Shown piece by piece: positions 31,440 to 43,975 of a stretch of DNA of 64,000 nt. The notes under the pieces are model-generated. The model did not search any database. It saw only the letters and a list, made by a program, of their open reading frames with translations, and was not told the DNA's origin. Each line of letters starts with the position of its first letter. Positions within the stretch are counted from its first letter, which is position 1. This DNA comes from Rhytidiadelphus loreus (taxonomy: Eukaryota; Streptophyta; Bryopsida; Hypnales; Hylocomiaceae). Where the stretch lies: NCBI GenBank assembly GCA_947034895.1, contig OX344765.1, positions 27,161,001 through 27,225,000 of the forward strand, written 5' to 3'. The position numbers were made by a program, and so were the translations under genes.

Positions 31440-34135
31440 AAAAGAACTGGAGCATGTCTAAAAATACGAAAAATTGAACAACTGCTTCTGAAAATCTGAG
31501 AAATATCATTGTTGAAAATTTCGAATATTCTGAAATTATTCTTGAAAAAATTAAGGATAAAGGAACACATTCACACATAAATAAACAAAAATCAAATCAT
31601 TTTATTAAAGTGTTGAAAATTTATGAAGAGCACCGTGCCAAAAGCTAAGAAAATCGGATTAAGCTATTGAATTGTCTGAATGCCAAAATTAAATTATTTC
31701 AACATCGGGGTGCGGAATTTGACCTCAACGTATTGGCAAATGGTTTATGATATATTTTTTAATCATTGGGTAGAATAGAGGGCATCAAAGAGACCTCCAA
31801 TTAGCAAAAGAAATTTAAGCTTTTTTCTAAACTTTGGCGCAAATTAAGAGTCTTGTCATTTGCTATACTTAGAAGTTTTTTGAAGTGTAGAATATTCTAA
31901 TAACCTAGGGGCGTTTCACATTAAGTCCCAAGTTCTAATTTTCTAAGTTTCAAGCCTCAATTTTCGAAGTCTTGGTTCAAAGCCAAATCACTATCTTATT
32001 GGATTGTAGAAAGTGAATAAAAAAAATATAAATGTGGGATTTGGGATTCAAAGTGTGAAAGCACAAAGTCCCAACTCTAAGTCCCGACTTGTCTCAGGTA
32101 TAATATCATATTGTAATTAAGTGTCTAAAAAATGAGTCAAAATCCATTTGGGGTGCACTTTGGGCATCAATTCAACATTGGAGATACTTGGAGATAATTC
32201 CAACCCACTAAAATGCCTTATATAGTGGTTTTCTCTTCATTTTATACTCAAAAAATTGTTGGAACTTGAAAGTTGAGTTGGTTTTTCCTATAGGCTAGCC
32301 CAATTTGGCCTACAATTCCCAATTTCTTGGCACCAAAACTCCTAAAAAGTGTTGCCAAGTACACATGTGGACTAACGTGGGACTTGGGACACAATGTAAA
32401 ACCTTAAGTCCCAATTTTTAGCTATCCACCAATCAGATTTTGAGATTTCAATCAAACTTAGGATGTAGTGTGAAAAGTTTCTTGTACTTGATATACTTCT
32501 CAAATATTTTCTATCAAATCTTTAATTTTTGAGTAGAGTATTATTACATCTACATAAGACAAGTGATGAATGATGCATTTCCCATCCTTACAAGGGTGTT
32601 GAATGATTATATGGTCAATGATCCTCACATAGATCATTTAAAGTAATTTTGATTCAAATAATCTAAATTTTGATTGCAAAATTATAAAAATAGAACATTA
32701 GATGTCTACCTACATTATACCATAGAATTAAGTAGGTGTAATGCACCAACAATCTTAAAATTGTGTTATTGAATTAATATGAATATAAAAACAAATGTAT
32801 TATTACTTAGAATTTAAAAAAAAATTCTTAACAACCCAAACCCTACATGATTGATGGTTCATTGATTGCAAAATTATAGTCGTTGTCCAACTTTAGGGAC
32901 TTCATGGATGTAAATTTTTTTTAAATTTTTAAATTTTAAATTTTACTCATATTATTCATTAAAATGCTCACTGCAAATTATTTTGGGAGAGAAACCTAGC
33001 CAATCAAAGGCCATCCCAAGAAAAAAATTCCATAGGTGGGCAAGGGACTAATTGGTTGGAGCATGTAGTGAATGGTCACATTCAAGTGAAATTTTTATTT
33101 TCCCAATGTACCTCACTTGATTGCAAGGCTCTAAAAACAATCTTCCATTGTTCCAATCCTTGTGGAAATTAGCATGTATGTTCTTAAGTATTCATAATTG
33201 CATATAGTCAATAATAGAAAATTAATCTTTTGTAAAAATTGATGGTATTGCATAAGATAATGTCTTTTAGATTTTTCAAAAAATGACTTTAAGAAAAATT
33301 ATGCTTTTATTTCAGAAACAATAATTTGGAGGTGATTTTAGAGGGAAGGACTTTCCTTGGGCATTTAAAGGCTAATGTGTGTCAAAGAGCTTGTCTTTAT
33401 TTATCACGTAAAGACAAAGGTCAACTACAACTGTAAAAAGATCAAACACAACAATCAAATAATATGCAAAAGTCATATGTGGTCAAAGTTGAATTAGTAG
33501 ATTTTCTCAACTATGCTCTAATTTTGATGTCAACATATTGAACAAGGTTCAAACAACACACATCTTTCTTTTATTTGAATTCTTTAGGACATGCTCAAGG
33601 GGATATGCTAGATTTTGAGTTATCTTATCTTATAATGGAAATTGTTCCTAATACAATTACATTATAGACTATTAAATTGATTATAGTATATTTTTGTATT
33701 TGATAACCAATAAGGATCTTATAAAATATAATTTTTAATTCTAAAGTAAAATCATGCAGGTGAAATTAAACAATTTACTCTCTTTACTAGAATACAATTA
33801 CCATTTGAATATATACATACAATGGTAATTCTAAGCACCTACAATGGTTGTAGCCTTGGCACACTAATGAGGTAGTCATGAGTTCAAATCCAAGTGTTGG
33901 CGGGGTGCTTACTTTATTATAGTCCATGCAACTAAAGTTGAGGTTAAATGATGTCATCATCGTATGGGGTCCAATATGTTGTTAGTTTTCTCTTGTTGTT
34001 AGTCTTCTCTTGAATGATAGTTTCTCAATTGTTTTGTCATAACAAGTTTCTTCTCCATTCGACCCATGCGTAATTAGAAAATGAAACGATTTTTTGTGTA
34101 ACATATGTTTTATTCTTAACCTCTAATTGCCCAAG
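31440..34135. other. AT-rich DNA, no gene recognised
   Basis: Short frames only. The phrase AAGTCCCAA and relatives recurs between 31920 and 32420, hinting at degenerate repeats. The block 33852-33900 has RNA polymerase III A- and B-box-like words, noted under findings. Confidence 0.5.
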
Positions 34136-34139
34136 GCAC

Positions 34140-34510
34140 CATATTTTGGTGTTGATTAAACTTTGAAATTAAATAAAATCTTATCAAAGTACTATTTTTG
34201 GTATTTTTGGGAGGGATGAATATCTTTCAAAGTATATATTTTTTAAATTGTAAATTAGATCTTGAGAAACCATAAATCAATTGTGGTGTTGCTTGTTATA
34301 TCTTTTAGCCTCATCTTTTTTTTCATGACTTCAATTTTAGATTTGACATGTAAAAAGTGGATTGAAAGACTTCAAATCACTTTCACCATTTTAACAATCC
34401 CTTGATCAAATATTATAATCTTTCAATCCATAAGTGATATTGTTGTGTTTTCTTTTTCTACGTGATCCACAACACATCTAATTTGAATGTATATGGTTAG
34501 AATTTTATTT
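34140..34510 (+). repeat. Dispersed repeat R5, copy 1
   Basis: Shares ACTTTGAA-TAAA-TAAAATCTTA, TGACTTCAATTTTAGAT or its variant, and ATATTGTTGTGTTTTCTTTT, in order, with 38365-38835. The last part also matches 47110-47205. Confidence 0.75.
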
Positions 34511-35324
34511 ATTTCTAATTCATAAAACTTATCAAAACTTGAATTGCCTTTTTAGTTTTGAGCAAACTCTAAGAAGCTTGAATAAAGCCATGGGCATTTA
34601 GGTGTATAATCTTTACATTTGATAATTCATTTGACTAATTTTTTTGTGTCTATTTACTGTAGTTTCATTCAAAAGGAGTAGTACTATACAATAGATGTGG
34701 TCGTGATGTGTCCTAGACACTATGCCACCATACACCCTTCCAATGTTTCTTTTATACATAATTTTTCACCAGTTAACTACAACCCAAAGAAGTTGACTTT
34801 TTTTACAAAGACTTTTATAATTTATTTGGTCAAAATAGATAAATTGTTGTTGTTTTTAACCCCTAAAGGACAAACTTGAAAATTTTGGTTGTGTAGAATT
34901 TTTGAGCAGGCTATTGTGAACAAAGATTTCAATTTATTAGGGTCAAATTTCAATACAAGTTTGGGGTGAGGAATATCTTTCAAATGCACTAAATGTCATA
35001 AGATTCAAATATTTGAATAGAAATTTATAGCATAATTTATTGTTTTTTCCATTAATAGGGCAATGCAAGCAAAAACATTTACATAGCATTCAAAAATTGT
35101 GAGATCTCCCCCCGAATGCTAAGCAAAGGACATGGCATTCAACAATAACAATGCATGGCTGGGTTGTAGGCTGGGTTGTTCTAATAGACCCCACAAAATA
35201 GGCTAGTGCTACTTGTTAGTGTTGGTAAAGCAAGGATGGCGGTTGGGTTCAAAATTAAATTTGGATCTTGGATTTAGGGGTTAAGAATAAAAGTTTCATA
35301 TTTTACATGACATATATCTATTAC

Positions 35325-35560
35325 ACATACATGTACTTATTATTATTTATAGGATTTATAAATATATTTTCTTATTAATTTTTATATAAACTCGTAGTCT
35401 TTTAATTGTAACTATGACATACATATGTACTTATTATTATTTATAGGATCTATAAATTTATTTTCTTATGAATTCTTATATGAACTTATAGTTTTTCTAT
35501 GTAACTATGACATACACATGTATTTAGTTATTAATATTTATAGGAAGATTTATTATATAT
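35325..35560 (+). repeat. 92-93-bp tandem repeat, about 2.5 copies
   Basis: ACATAC-ATGTACTTATTATT starts near 35325, 35417 and 35510. Each is followed by TTTATAGGA and TATATAAAC or related words. Confidence 0.8.
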
Positions 35561-35937
35561 TCTTATACCACATCACCGTACTTTACCTATGTATCACCTA
35601 ATTTGATAAAAATATCACCAAGTATCACGTGGGTATTGAAGAAATAACTCATTACTTCTACCAAATGATTAAAAAAATCACCGCACCCTTCTTTTTACTG
35701 TTTTTACTTCGTTCTTATTTGATCACTTCGTGATGCTGACGTGTCAGGTGTGGTGTCTGAGTAGATGAACTGTAAGCTCATGTCTGATGACAACTGAAGT
35801 TGGTGGGTTTGATGAGCAAATCGCCAGCTGACGTGTCAGGCGACTTGGAGGTGACTCTATTCGTTTCTGCCCTTTTTTTTGTTCTTTCAGGAGATTTAAT
35901 AATTCAATTCTTAACTACAATAATAATTAAATTGGGA

Positions 35938-36012
35938 AAAAACAGCAGCTAGTTCAAAATTAGACGGTGGAATGGAAGTGGGAAAAAACCTGGTTGCGTT
36001 TTGAAAACAAAG
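35938..36012 (+). repeat. Dispersed repeat R7, copy 1
   Basis: CAGCTAGTTCA, GGTGGA, TGGTTGC and TTTTGAAAACA align in order with 45293-45375. This copy keeps CpG sites (GACGG, TGCGTT) that read TG or CA in the other. Confidence 0.6.
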
Positions 36013-36689
36013 GACGCAAAATCGGAAGGAATTCGATAGGGCGAGAATCTGCCAGTGCTCACCAAAAATTGAAGAATATTTTATACACCTCCTATGAATA
36101 TTTGGCGAATTTTAGCCGCCATGGGATAATATTCATTGGCTAATATTCAGGCAAAGCAAGGGTCATACCCAAGTATTAGCCTTGTGGAACATGGTATCGA
36201 ACTAGGAGGTTCAACAACTTAGGTAGTTTTTAAGGGATTTGAGTGATATGATCAAATGCATATTGAAAACGCTTGTGCAATTCTATGATTTTGATCTATG
36301 ACTTTTGTAATGCATTCAATTCATGTTGTGATAGTTTGTTATAGCTCATGCAAAAATCCTACTTAGAATCTCAAGTTCAACCTCTAACCCCTTAAAAACA
36401 AAACCAAGAGACACCAATTGGATCACATTTTTGTTGGCAAAAATTTGAATAGGTTCATATTCTTTAGTTGGACCTACAAGCATACAATATTCTTCATTGA
36501 TTCCAATGATATGAATATGGCGTCAATTGAATTATAATTTTTAAAACAATGGATCTTTTTCTCTTTGGGTTTTAGATAAGATTTGTTGCTTGTTATGTCC
36601 CAATGTCCATAAGCATTTATCCTATAAGCATTTTCATTTATATACCAATCCTAAGTAGTACTTTATAGAGGCAATAGAAGAACCATTTG

Positions 36690-37027
36690 AAGAAGGTGAA
36701 AACTTTAATTCCTAAATTGTCTCCTTTGATTTCATGCAAACTTTTCAATACTATTCTCAACACCATCTTCAATGAGTCAGGAGGATCCTTTGCCTTCAAA
36801 TGGTGGACTATGCCAAGTTCAATTCCTTCCACAATGTATGCAATATTACTTATATCTTTGTCCAAAAATATCTTTTACCACAATTTCATGAAACTAGTCA
36901 TTAAGAAAGGTTGTCTTTTCAAGATTCAAGTGTTACATTGGATGAATGAGAAATTAGTTGGACTAAGTAGCACCTCCAGCCCTCTGTTCATCGTCCAAAA
37001 TATGGATGTTGGAGCGCTTAACGATTA
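36690..37027 (+). repeat. Dispersed repeat R4, copy 2 (uninterrupted)
   Basis: The contiguous counterpart of 25745-26412. It serves as the empty-site reference for the insertion there. Confidence 0.7.
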
Positions 37028-37759
37028 ATTAGTACTTTTAGTTTGAAATTCATTTTTATCGCATTACATGAATCTACCAATTTTACTAGTGTCAATTTAC
37101 ATTTGGAGGAAATTGGCCACTGAAAAATTGAGATTGCATGAAATAAACCGTTTTCTTTTTGCGATTGAGAGGATGCAACCGTTGGCCTCTAATAAGCCCA
37201 AAAAACAAGCCAGCGTGAACTAACCCCCTCGCTCGGCCCTGCAGGCAAACCCTGGAATTATTTATTTTCTGCACGTGATTTTTTTTTGCAAATTTTTAAT
37301 CCAGTTTTGCAATCAGAGACCCCAAATTAGTCACGGGAGGTCCAGAGTATACCCTAGAACGACCCAAAATAGGGGGCTTTTTTTTTACATGCACCCCTAG
37401 TAAGGCCGAGCGAGGGGGTCAATACACCCTGATCCAAAAACAACGGTTCATTTTCGTGAAAGGAGGAAATCAGGTGGAACTGACTCGAAGAGCTCCAAAA
37501 ATTTCCCAAAACACTGATTAATTGTACAGTGCAGAATTAGAAGAGGATCTTCTGGACTGACAGTTTTAGTTTGTCCATTCATTTGAGACCCCACGATGTG
37601 AACCTCGAAGTTCTCAAAACTAAGATAGACAGATAGTAGTACCAGTTTTACAAAAATCTTAGTAGTAGTAATTAGTAGTAATTTTGACTCCTCCAAAATA
37701 TCTTTATCAGTGGCGCATTTAAAGTGACAGTTCTTCATTTTACAGTAAGCTTAAATTTA

Positions 37760-38130
37760 TTTTAAGGTAGGAGGTTCATAAATTACCCATGTAAGAGTTG
37801 AAACTTAGTTTGGGGGAGGTGAAGCTTCTTGAAATATTCTTCAGTAAATTCTCCTTAAAAGACAAGTGGAATTGGCATCTAACGTAAGTTGTTTCATGTT
37901 TTTTGGAGCTTTCTGGAATTGATTGTGAAAATTTGAAGTCGAATTGGCATCTAACCTAAGTAGTTTCATAATTTTTGGAGCTCTTTGGAATTAAGTGTGA
38001 AATTTTGAAGTTGAAATGGCATAGGGCTCTATAATCACCGACCTCCTCAAATGTATATTGTTTGTACATTGTTGAAGAGGTGGATGGTTTTAGAGCTTGT
38101 ACGCTTTTAGAATCTCATACCTTACACTAT
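37760..38130 (+). repeat. Dispersed repeat R9, copy 1
   Basis: AAGAGTTGAAACT, CTTCTTGAAATATT, GACAAGTGGAATTGGCATCT, TTTTTGGAGCT and CACCTCCTCAAATG-type words match 43976-44767 in the same order. An internal GAATTGGCATCTAAC unit is doubled. Confidence 0.75.
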
Positions 38131-38364
38131 GTTTATTGAAGTTTTCTCAATGAATGTACCATTCTTGAAAGTTAGATTAGGCATAAATTAAGTCATTTTT
38201 GCTAGAAAGTGATACGTGTCATTTTGTGAATGGTGTGAAGTGACATGGATATCTGAGAATCTAACGTACAAATTGATCCAAGTGCCAAATTAAACCTTTG
38301 TGTATGGTATTGTAAACCGTACAACTAAAGTGCATTATTTACCTTCTAAGTGCCCAATATAGTA

Positions 38365-38835
38365 CCCAATATTTGGGTATTGACAAAACTTTGAAGCTAA
38401 AATAAAATCTTACCAAAAGTATTATTTCAATGAATACCTTTTACAATCTATTTTTAGCATCAAAAATTTGGTTTTGAAAAATAGATGTCCATTGTAAATC
38501 TTCATTTTCTAGTGTTTGGAGATCTTGGAGAAAGAATCATTATATTGAAAAATTATTCATTTCAGAAAATTGTAGAGTAGATTTTGAAAAGTTATAAATT
38601 GATTGTAGCAATACATATTATGTCCTTTGACCTCACATTTTTGTTATGATGTCAATTTTAGATATGACATATAAAAAGAAGATTAGTAGACTTCAAATCA
38701 TTTTCACATTTTTAATATTGCCATGATCAAACATTGCAATCTAACTTTCAATCTATGAGTAATATTGTTGTATTTTCTTTTAATAAGTGATTCATAAAAC
38801 ATCTAGTTTGAATTCATATAGTCACAATTCAAAAG
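38365..38835 (+). repeat. Dispersed repeat R5, copy 2
   Basis: Aligns along its length with 34140-34510. It ends next to a 15-bp hairpin at 38816-38858 (ATATAGTCACAATTC and its complement, 13-nt loop) that is absent from the other copies. Confidence 0.75.
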
Positions 38836-39227
38836 AAATTGATGAATTGTGACTATATACTCTAAAAAGTTCTCAACTTAGAGGCCTTGGGCATTAATTT
38901 AGAAGTTAAAATATTTATGATTTACCTTGTGAATGGTTGTAAATGAACACTTAGGGATCAAAAATTCCATTCACTTGTCCCCAAAGTTTAAAAAAAATTG
39001 TGAGCATAAGGGAGCATGTGATGGAAAATTCACAATGAAAGTCACTAATAACACTATTATGGAACTTATTCATGACATTAGTGAGAAAAGGCCTTAGTCC
39101 TTCATACTATGGTTATAGGGTACTTAATTATATTATAGATATGTATACTATAAGTACCTTCAATAGTTATAGAATACCTACTTATACTTAGGCTCAAGGC
39201 TCGTAGGCTCACATTTGTAGGCTCACA

Positions 39228-39560
39228 TTCTAGGCAAGTATAAGAATGTGTGGAAGAAATTTGTGAAACTTTGATCACATAGATTGCAAGATGTAATTGT
39301 TGAAAGTGAGGAAAACAAATATTTTTTGCACCTTCTATGACTATATTTTTTTACTTTGAATCTTTTTTAACTTAAAATTTTGCACTTTAGATTGTGAGTT
39401 TTTAAAAATATTGATGAAGAATTGAGTTGAGGGTTAGAAATATTTTTTTAAATACTTAATTTTCATTCTTAAGAAATTCTTATATAGAAGTGGGTACAAG
39501 ATAGGAAAAAAGACTAAATCTTCAATAGTTCTAAGGTGGAATTAGAAGGAGTCAAAGGAA
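39228..39560 (+). repeat. Dispersed repeat R6, copy 1
   Basis: AATGTGTGGAAGAAATTT, AGATTGCAAGAT, TTTTTTGCACCTT, AATTGAGTTGAG and ATTTTCATT occur in order here and at 55930-56275. Confidence 0.8.
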
Positions 39561-39965
39561 CCATGATAGGAAATTTAAAATGCCACTTGGGCACACATAA
39601 GCCCCTAGCACAAAAGACGCTAAGATATGGGCACCCTAATCAACACTAATTGCAATTGAGCATATAATTATTTACTAGAATCATAAAATATAAATTATTT
39701 TTATTGAATCTTATTGGCAAGTGAAATAGGATTTCAAACCACTTTAATTTGCATGCATTATTTGAACACCTTGTGAATAATAAGTATGAGATTTAATAGT
39801 ATTGTTTTTAGGTGTACCAAAAATTGACAGTAGTCTCTTATACACTTTCCTAGATGTTCTAATTGTGTATATCTTATGTCATCAATATCTAGGTATTAGT
39901 GTTTCATTTTTAGTCCAAATATAGGTGTTTTATTTTGAACAATGCATTAGATGAGATTGGGGGGC

Positions 39966-40215
39966 TAGAGGGCCGTTTCGGGCCTGTTCCCATCTCCGTT
40001 CCCCCTGGTCTTCTCGAACTCCGGTGTCAAACTCTGTTTTTAAAAAAGAAAAAAAAAAAAAAAATTTAAGTCCTTAAAATGAGAAACAAAGTTTTTTTGT
40101 TTTTTTTTTCTCAAAAAAACTAACCTAGCAGTCTCTCGGCCAAGTCAACGCAGGTGGGGAACGACAGGTTTTGGCGGTTCTCAGGTGGGGTTCGAGTTGG
40201 GAACTCGTAGCCCTC
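39966..40215 (+). repeat. Dispersed repeat R8, copy 1
   Basis: Begins AGGGCCGTTTCGGGCC and ends GTTGGGAACTCGTAGCCCTC, with A- and T-rich runs between. The reverse complement of the same order is at 44850-45118. It is GC-rich at both ends and AT-rich inside. No terminal inverted repeats were found. Confidence 0.7.
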
Positions 40216-40704
40216 CCCAACAGCCAAAACACATGTAATGATGATTATGCTTGCACATATATTACTTTTGCACTAATTGTTGGAAAAATAAGATTCATTA
40301 CAACTAAGGTAGGGAATCCATTATAGACCCAAAAATGTTGGACCAATGTAGAATTGAATTGAATTGGATTAGGGTCTGTAATGAACTTCCTATCCAATAT
40401 TGTGATTACGTTTGTTGTTGTAGTTGAGGTAAAAGGGAGTGCAAAACATTAGAGTGGTCTTTCAAAGTTTGTGTTTTTATCCTTGGAAAAAACATTGGAA
40501 TTTTTTAACTTGCCATCCATAATAAAAATTTGGAATTTTTGAATTCAAATTTGAATCACAGATCTCAAATTAGCTAGGAAGGGTGAATAATGTACAACCA
40601 TAAAATAGAGGTAATTTTTTACATTTATCCTTGGTTGAGGGAAGATATGAAAACTTCAAATGACCGCTTTAACTTAAACCCAGTTTATACTAGCCCTAGG
40701 GCTG

Positions 40705-40900
40705 GATGGAAGGCCACCCTAATTTTTCCACAATCTAGCCCTCAATCTAGCCCCAATTCAATACTTTGAACCCAGTTAATGTAAAGTATTGAAGCTAAAT
40801 TCTAGGGCCTAATTTCCAATTCATGTGGTCTTGGGTTTCCAATTCTCAATTAAAAATACTATAAGACACGCATCTTTTCCTTTTTTCTTCCTATTTTTTC
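40705..40900 (+). repeat. Dispersed repeat R2, copy 2
   Basis: Direct-orientation counterpart of 22345-22540, again followed by T-rich low-complexity DNA. Confidence 0.75.
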
Positions 40901-42126
40901 TATTTAAAAAATAAAATAATTTTTTTAAAAAATCTTCCTATTTTTTCTATTAAAAAAAAAGTTCTAAAAAATAATTGAACCTTTTTTTTTTTCTCTTTGG
41001 AAAAAAGGGAGCTCTTTCACTTCTTTTGAACCTTTTATTTTCTCTTGACATTGAATCTAGAGTTGTAGACCTATAATAGTTGTCATTTATTTTTATGAGA
41101 GTTTTAAAGAATTTCAAGCGATAAATAATTTTGCTCTTGTCACTATAGTGGTATGAAAATAATCACATGACTAAACACATAATTTAAGAAAACATCTTTC
41201 TTTTATTTCTTTTCTAAATCTATATTTTTAGTTTTATTTATTTTTAAAGTATGGAATTTTTTATTATGAGAACTTGAATGAATTCATTGACAAATGTAAA
41301 TCAAATTTTACTATACATGTTATTTTTAGAATTGTAATCTTTCTTTATCATATTTTTTTCTATGTATCTACCATCAGAATTGGTAAAAACACACATCATC
41401 TCTCAAATGTTAGAGTTTGTGGTATAACTTCACCAATGACTTTCATTTATAGATTTGTGTTTGTACAAAAAATTTAATTATTAAGCATATAATTTATTAA
41501 AATTTGTGTATGTACTACAACATGTAATTTGTGGATGCACCAAAAATAAATATCTCATGTTCAATTGAGAACAATTGTACCAAATACCAAGTAAACATTA
41601 TGGTAGAAGTACCTATTTCGGATAGTCCCTTTGTCATAGCTTTTTAGGTTGACTTATTGTAGACAATAGTTGGATGTTCTATTCCTTGAAAAAGATTCAT
41701 CTCTCTTTCTTCTTTGCATAGAGAGAAGTGCCAAAGCGAACTCGAATAGGTGAGTTTATGAAACCGGAATAGGTCCAACTGAAAAATTTACATTTATATT
41801 GAATAAAATATTTATACTTGGGGAAAAAAATTCTTTCTTTTGCATTCATCCTCATTCTTATATTTGCACCTATTGAGCTAAGTTTCTCAATAAATTTTCC
41901 ATATTGCACAAGCTAAAATACTTAAGTTATCATGAATAGGTATTTCTATCTTATTTTGTCCAAGGCTTAAATCAATGCTTTGTACAAGTCTTCTACACAA
42001 CTCCAATGCTCCCAAAATATATAATAGTGCTTGCAAAATTCAACAATGCAAATGGGAGGAAGTTTCTTGAGCTCACAATTAATAAATATGTACCAAATAT
42101 GAAAAGAAAAGACCTTGTATTGGTAG

Positions 42127-42275
42127 ATGCTGGAGATTTGTACAATCCAATAGATGAGTCGAATCCATCCCCAATTCAGCCCTAAATGGGAATTTGGGCC
42201 ACCCAAAACTTCATCTTGATTGCTCCCTTGAGGCTAGAAGATTTGGCACCAAAATTATACCATGTAAGGCGACAC
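42127..42275 (+). repeat. Dispersed repeat R3, copy 2
   Basis: Counterpart of 23018-23165 in the same orientation, with about one difference per seven bases by eye. Confidence 0.75.
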
Positions 42276-42798
42276 CACTTTAACTTAGGTAGGAGGTCCC
42301 AAAAGTGATTGGGTTTTAAATGCGTCCCTTATCTAGGAATAAGTGACATGTTCCGTGAAATAACTATTATTGTCATTGATAGGGTAGGTAGGCTTAAAAG
42401 GACAGTTTGTGGACTTCTTACCTTAACGTCCTACATATGGTGGGAGACATGTAGTTTCTTGTGGCAACATTAGAGGAGATTTGAGGCCTCTAAAAAACCA
42501 TTTTAGGGTTGTTCTCCTTGCTGTGAACCAATGCATTAAATATTTGTATAATATTATCTAACATGGTAGTCTCTTGACTATGTCAAATTGCTAATGTGGC
42601 GAAGTTCCCAACTTTCTCACAATCTTGAAACTTGTGGCCTTGTTTAGGCCTCAAAAAACATCTAAAGTTTCCTTCTTTTTCTCACATGCCTCTCTAACTC
42701 AAGTCCTTCACAAAATTCTAACTGTCGGATTCCAAATGTTGACATCTAAGTGTACAACTAAAGTACAACAAAACTCACTCATGGAAAGCATGAAAAGA

Positions 42799-43036
42799 TC
42801 GTGTACTCAAAACGTGTAAAATGTTCTCGTGTACTTGAAATGTGTAAAATGTTCTTATATACTTCAAATGTATAAAATGTTCTCATGTACTTGAAACGTG
42901 TAAAATGTTCTCGTGTAATTGAAATGTGTAAAATGTTCTCATATACTTGAAATGTATAAAATGTTCTTGTGTACTTGAAGTGTGTAAAATGTTCTTATAT
43001 ACTTGAAATGTGTAAAATGTTCTTGTGTCCCTGTAT
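42799..43036 (+). repeat. 28-bp minisatellite, about 8.5 copies
   Basis: The unit begins AAAATGTTCTCGTGTACTTG and continues AAATGTGT. Copies alternate between CGTGTA, TATATA and CATGTA variants, which suggests a higher-order pattern of two. Confidence 0.9.
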
Positions 43037-43518
43037 AAAATATTTTTTACCAAAACAGCTGGAGTCCCATTGGACATCAGATGCACCTAGCACAATAAAT
43101 GTGAAAGATTGGACTCATCATGCTCTCTTCTAGATCCTTTCAACGTACCTTTGTCTCAACTCTCAACTTTCCAAGCACCAACTAAGCTACAAATCTTGGA
43201 GACCGCTCCATTTCACACCTATATAATAGAGAATGTTATAGCTTAAAAGTTTGGAAGTGAACCCCAGTTTGGTCTTTGATTGATTTGATTCCCATGCAGG
43301 TCAAAATAAGTTAGAGTTAGAACTCTCTTATTCCCCCAAAACCCTGTAGTTTCGGGTCCATGGGAGTCTGTTTTTTATGGAGTCCCCATTCCACTGTTGA
43401 TCAATGGGCTTCACCGACCCTGACTCCACATGGAAGCCAGATCTTTAGGCATGTGAAGCATGCCACAGTAGTAACTTAACAACACCTGATAGCACCTTTG
43501 GGAACTGCATTTGAAACT

Positions 43519-43541
43519 TAAAAAAAAAAAAAAAAAAAAAG
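43519..43541. repeat. Poly-A run
   Basis: About 20 A. Possibly the tail of a retroposed fragment, but no target duplication was identified. Confidence 0.7.
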
Positions 43542-43580
43542 GCTTCTGCAAGGCTCTTGGTCTAGCTCAGCTTCCTGCAT

Positions 43581-43840
43581 GCTTAGACAAGTGTGCTTGT
43601 GTACTACTACGAGAGTAATGTAACAAACAATTTTTTATTTTATTTTTGGAGAAAATGGAAGATGCTTGGACAAGTGTGCTTGTGTACTACTAGGAGAGTA
43701 ATCTAACAAACAAAAAATTTATTTTTATTTTGGAGAAAATTGAAGATGATGCTTGGACAAGTGTGCTTGTTGTACTACTACGAGAGTAATATAACAAACA
43801 AATTTTTTTTTTTTTTTTTTTTTGAGAAAATTGAAGATGG
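43581..43840 (+). repeat. 83-90-bp tandem repeat, 3 copies
   Basis: Units start at 43581, 43664 and 43751 with GCTTGGACAAGTGTGCTTG (GCTTAGACAA in the first). They vary mainly in an internal T run, which is 23 T in the last copy. Confidence 0.9.
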
Positions 43841-43975
43841 ATTCGATGCAAAAAGGGTACGTTACTACAGAGACAGACCTGAAACAGTCAGAAGGGGGAA
43901 CCCACAAGATTGGTGCAACCCAATGTCGGGGGCAGTTTTTTTCATTTTTTATGAAGCGCCAAAGTGGTGATATTA

